This document shows, piece after piece, positions 62,407 through 64,000 of a stretch of 64,000 nucleotides of DNA (positions within the stretch are counted from its first letter, which is position 1; every line of letters starts with the position of its first letter). This DNA is from an uncultured Verrucomicrobiota bacterium. Lineage in GTDB: Bacteria; Verrucomicrobiota; Verrucomicrobiia; Verrucomicrobiales; Verrucomicrobiaceae. Below the pieces are notes generated by a model, which saw nothing but the letters and a program-made list of their open reading frames with translations, was not told the origin of the DNA and did no database searches. The stretch is taken from the NCBI GenBank assembly GCA_903838675.1, contig CAILZI010000116.1, positions 124,001 to 188,000 on the forward strand, in the 5' to 3' direction. A program made the translations under genes and the position numbers.

Positions 62407-63156
62407 ATGCCTGTCTCGAATACGCGCTACGCACTTTACGTGCTGGTGCTGTTCGCGCTCGCCGCGGCGGTCTTTTACGCGGTGTTTTCGGCTGTGGCGT
62501 ACCCGTGGAACTGGAGCGGGGTGTGGAAGTACCGCGAGCAGTTCTGCTATGGCTGGCTGGGGACGATGGGGCTTTCGCTGGTGGCGATGGTGGTCAGCGT
62601 TGCGTTTGGTTTCTTGCTCATGCTGGGACGGCGAGCGCCGTGGCTGCCGGTGAGGATGTTCTGCGGCAGTGTGGTGGAGCTGGTGCGGGGATCGCCGCTG
62701 CTGGTGCAGCTGCTCATTGGTCACTACATCATTGCGCAGGCGCTGCACATCGACCAGCCGCTGTTTACGGGCATCATTTTGCTGGGGTGCTTTGAGGGGG
62801 CGTACCTGGCGGAAATTTTTCGGGGTGCGGTGGAAAGCATCAGTGCCTCACAGCTTGAGGCGGCGCGTGCGGTGGGGTTTAGCAAGGCGCAGACCTATCG
62901 GTATGTGATCATCCCGCAGGCGCTGAGGCGGGCGCTGCCGGGCACGACGGGGCAGCTGGTTTCGCTGATCAAAGATTCCTCGCTGCTTTCGGTCATCGGC
63001 ATTGAGGAGCTGGTGCAGAAGGTCAAAATCATGAACGCCGCGAACTTTGCGCCGCTGGAGGGCTACCTGCCGCTGGCGGCGGCCTATCTTGTCGTGACGC
63101 TGCCGCTGTCGCATCTGGCGCGTCGTCTTGAAGGGAGGTTTGCCTATGAAACTTGA
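62407..63156 (+). CDS. Polar amino-acid ABC transporter permease
   Basis: 249 residues from ATG 62407. It has five or more membrane helices and the GlnP/HisM-type EAA loop: EAARAVGFSKAQTYRYVIIP followed by QALRRALPGTTGQLVSLIKD. ELVRGSPLLVQLLIGHY is also family-typical. It makes the inner-membrane channel for polar amino acids or related solutes. The ATPase gene overlaps its 3' end by 11 bases. No substrate-binding protein is encoded between here and the right edge, so it must lie outside the window or elsewhere. Confidence 0.93.
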   Translation: MPVSNTRYALYVLVLFALAAAVFYAVFSAVAYPWNWSGVWKYREQFCYGWLGTMGLSLVAMVVSVAFGFLLMLGRRAPWLPVRMFCGSVVELVRGSPLLVQLLIGHYIIAQALHIDQPLFTGIILLGCFEGAYLAEIFRGAVESISASQLEAARAVGFSKAQTYRYVIIPQALRRALPGTTGQLVSLIKDSSLLSVIGIEELVQKVKIMNAANFAPLEGYLPLAAAYLVVTLPLSHLARRLEGRFAYET

Positions 63157-63883
63157 AACGCATGCCGTGACCAAGCACTATGGGGCGCATGCGGCGCTGG
63201 ACGGGGCTTCCTTTGCCACGGGTGACGAAGCGCGCGTCATCGCGCTGCTAGGACCTTCAGGAGGAGGCAAGTCCACGCTGCTGCGTGTGCTGGGCAGCCT
63301 GCTGGTGCCGGATGATGGATATGCGAGCATTGATGCCCGCACGCTGCCGCATGATGAAGAGGGTGCTTTGAATGAGCGGCGTGGCAATGGCTTCGTGTTT
63401 CAGGGGTACAACCTTTTCCCGCATCTCACGGCGCTGCAAAACATCACGCTGCCGCTGCGGGAGGTGCATGGCATGGCCGAAACGCAGGCCACGCAGCGTG
63501 CGCTGGAACTGCTGCACCGACTGGGGCTGGAAGGACATGAGTACAAACGGCCCAGCCAGCTTTCCGGGGGGCAGCAGCAGCGTGCGGCCATCGCGAGGGC
63601 GCTGGCGCCGAAACCACGGCTGCTGCTGCTGGATGAACCGACTTCTGCACTCGATCCGGTGATGACTGGCGAGGTGCTGGATGTGATTCGTGAGCTTGCC
63701 GAAGCGGGGCAGAGCATCATCCTGGCAACGCATGAGATCAGCTTTGCGCGGAAGGTGGCGGACTGGGTGGTCTTTCTTGTTGGCGGGAAGGTGCAGGAGT
63801 CATCATCTGCTGCGGATTTCTTCACGCGGCCGCAGACCGAACTGGCGCGGCAGTATTTGGAAGGATTGTCGAAGTATCGCTGA
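63146..63883 (+). CDS. Polar amino-acid ABC transporter ATP-binding protein
   Basis: 245 residues from ATG 63146, preceded by a strong ribosome-binding site GGGAGG inside the permease gene. Walker A is GPSGGGKST, the Q-loop GFVFQGYNLFPHLTALQNIT, the signature QLSGGQQQRAAIARAL, Walker B with LLLLDEPTSALDP and the switch His in ILATHEISFARKV. The pattern is that of GlnQ/HisP. It powers the permease encoded just upstream. The 117 bases after it to the window end show no gene I can support. Confidence 0.95.
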   Translation: MKLETHAVTKHYGAHAALDGASFATGDEARVIALLGPSGGGKSTLLRVLGSLLVPDDGYASIDARTLPHDEEGALNERRGNGFVFQGYNLFPHLTALQNITLPLREVHGMAETQATQRALELLHRLGLEGHEYKRPSQLSGGQQQRAAIARALAPKPRLLLLDEPTSALDPVMTGEVLDVIRELAEAGQSIILATHEISFARKVADWVVFLVGGKVQESSSAADFFTRPQTELARQYLEGLSKYR

Positions 63884-64000
63884 AACAGCGATTTACGAAG
63901 CTCATTTCAACGCCCTCGGGCAGCGGCCGTGCTTTGCACACATCCAAGGTGCGGACCTGGAACGAAAGGTAACGAGCTTCTCCGACATGTGGCGCGGCTG

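Noticed and set aside
63884..64000. Possible partial gene at the right edge
   Set aside because: Short open frames exist on both strands but none shows a start, ribosome-binding site or recognisable motif.

Overview
The window is a GC-rich chromosomal segment whose gene content points to a Gram-negative member of the PVC group, most likely a Verrucomicrobiaceae / Prosthecobacter-type bacterium. This is inferred, not measured. The signs are BamA and an RND pump (outer membrane), a DUF1501 Tat-exported protein, a planctomycete-type c-heme lipoprotein, a ceramidase-domain secreted protein, a very large TPR protein and abundant short palindromic intergenic repeats. I saw no rRNA, tRNA, CRISPR array or intact insertion sequence.

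Layout. 1-6.2 kb: bamA (cut by the left edge), an EamA/DMT transporter and an AddA-like helicase-nuclease. 6.3-7.8 kb: an overlapping ECF sigma / anti-sigma pair. 7.9-14.7 kb: an RND efflux operon (adaptor, pump, outer-membrane factor), divergent from a LysR regulator with a perfect palindrome between them. 14.8-16.9 kb: pgk-tpiA. 16.9-23.3 kb: secreted ceramidase-like protein, an operon of DUF1501 protein / small exported protein / methyltransferase, then DUF1802, alanine racemase and a DnaQ-type exonuclease. 23.3-28 kb: a SUF iron-sulfur operon (fur-sufC-YcxB-like-sufB-sufD) headed by a Fur/PerR protein next to a perfect 7-1-7 operator. 28-43 kb: cupin, c-heme lipoprotein, mgtA with a PTS EIIA gene, hrpA, an amidohydrolase and sbcDC.

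43-51 kb holds a run on the minus strand: trmB, a GDSL hydrolase broken by one in-frame amber codon, a 2065-residue TPR protein and a small lipoprotein. 51.9-58.1 kb looks like an accessory/defence island. It has a PARP/ART-like gene with a tiny partner, a DUF6155-like gene, a type I methyltransferase fused to its specificity subunit, a 5'-truncated hsdR and several palindromic repeats. 58-64 kb has a LysM protein divergent from an N-acetylmuramoyl-L-alanine amidase, a small HTH-like protein, a PQQ-repeat protein and a polar amino-acid ABC permease/ATPase pair.

The most interesting items are: the ART-like gene pair; the restriction system that seems to have lost restriction but kept a fused M-S methylase; the GDSL stop codon sitting in one arm of a perfect inverted repeat, as expected from palindrome-templated mutation; the membrane protein embedded in the suf operon; and a 17-bp perfect stem covering the start codon of the ceramidase-like gene.
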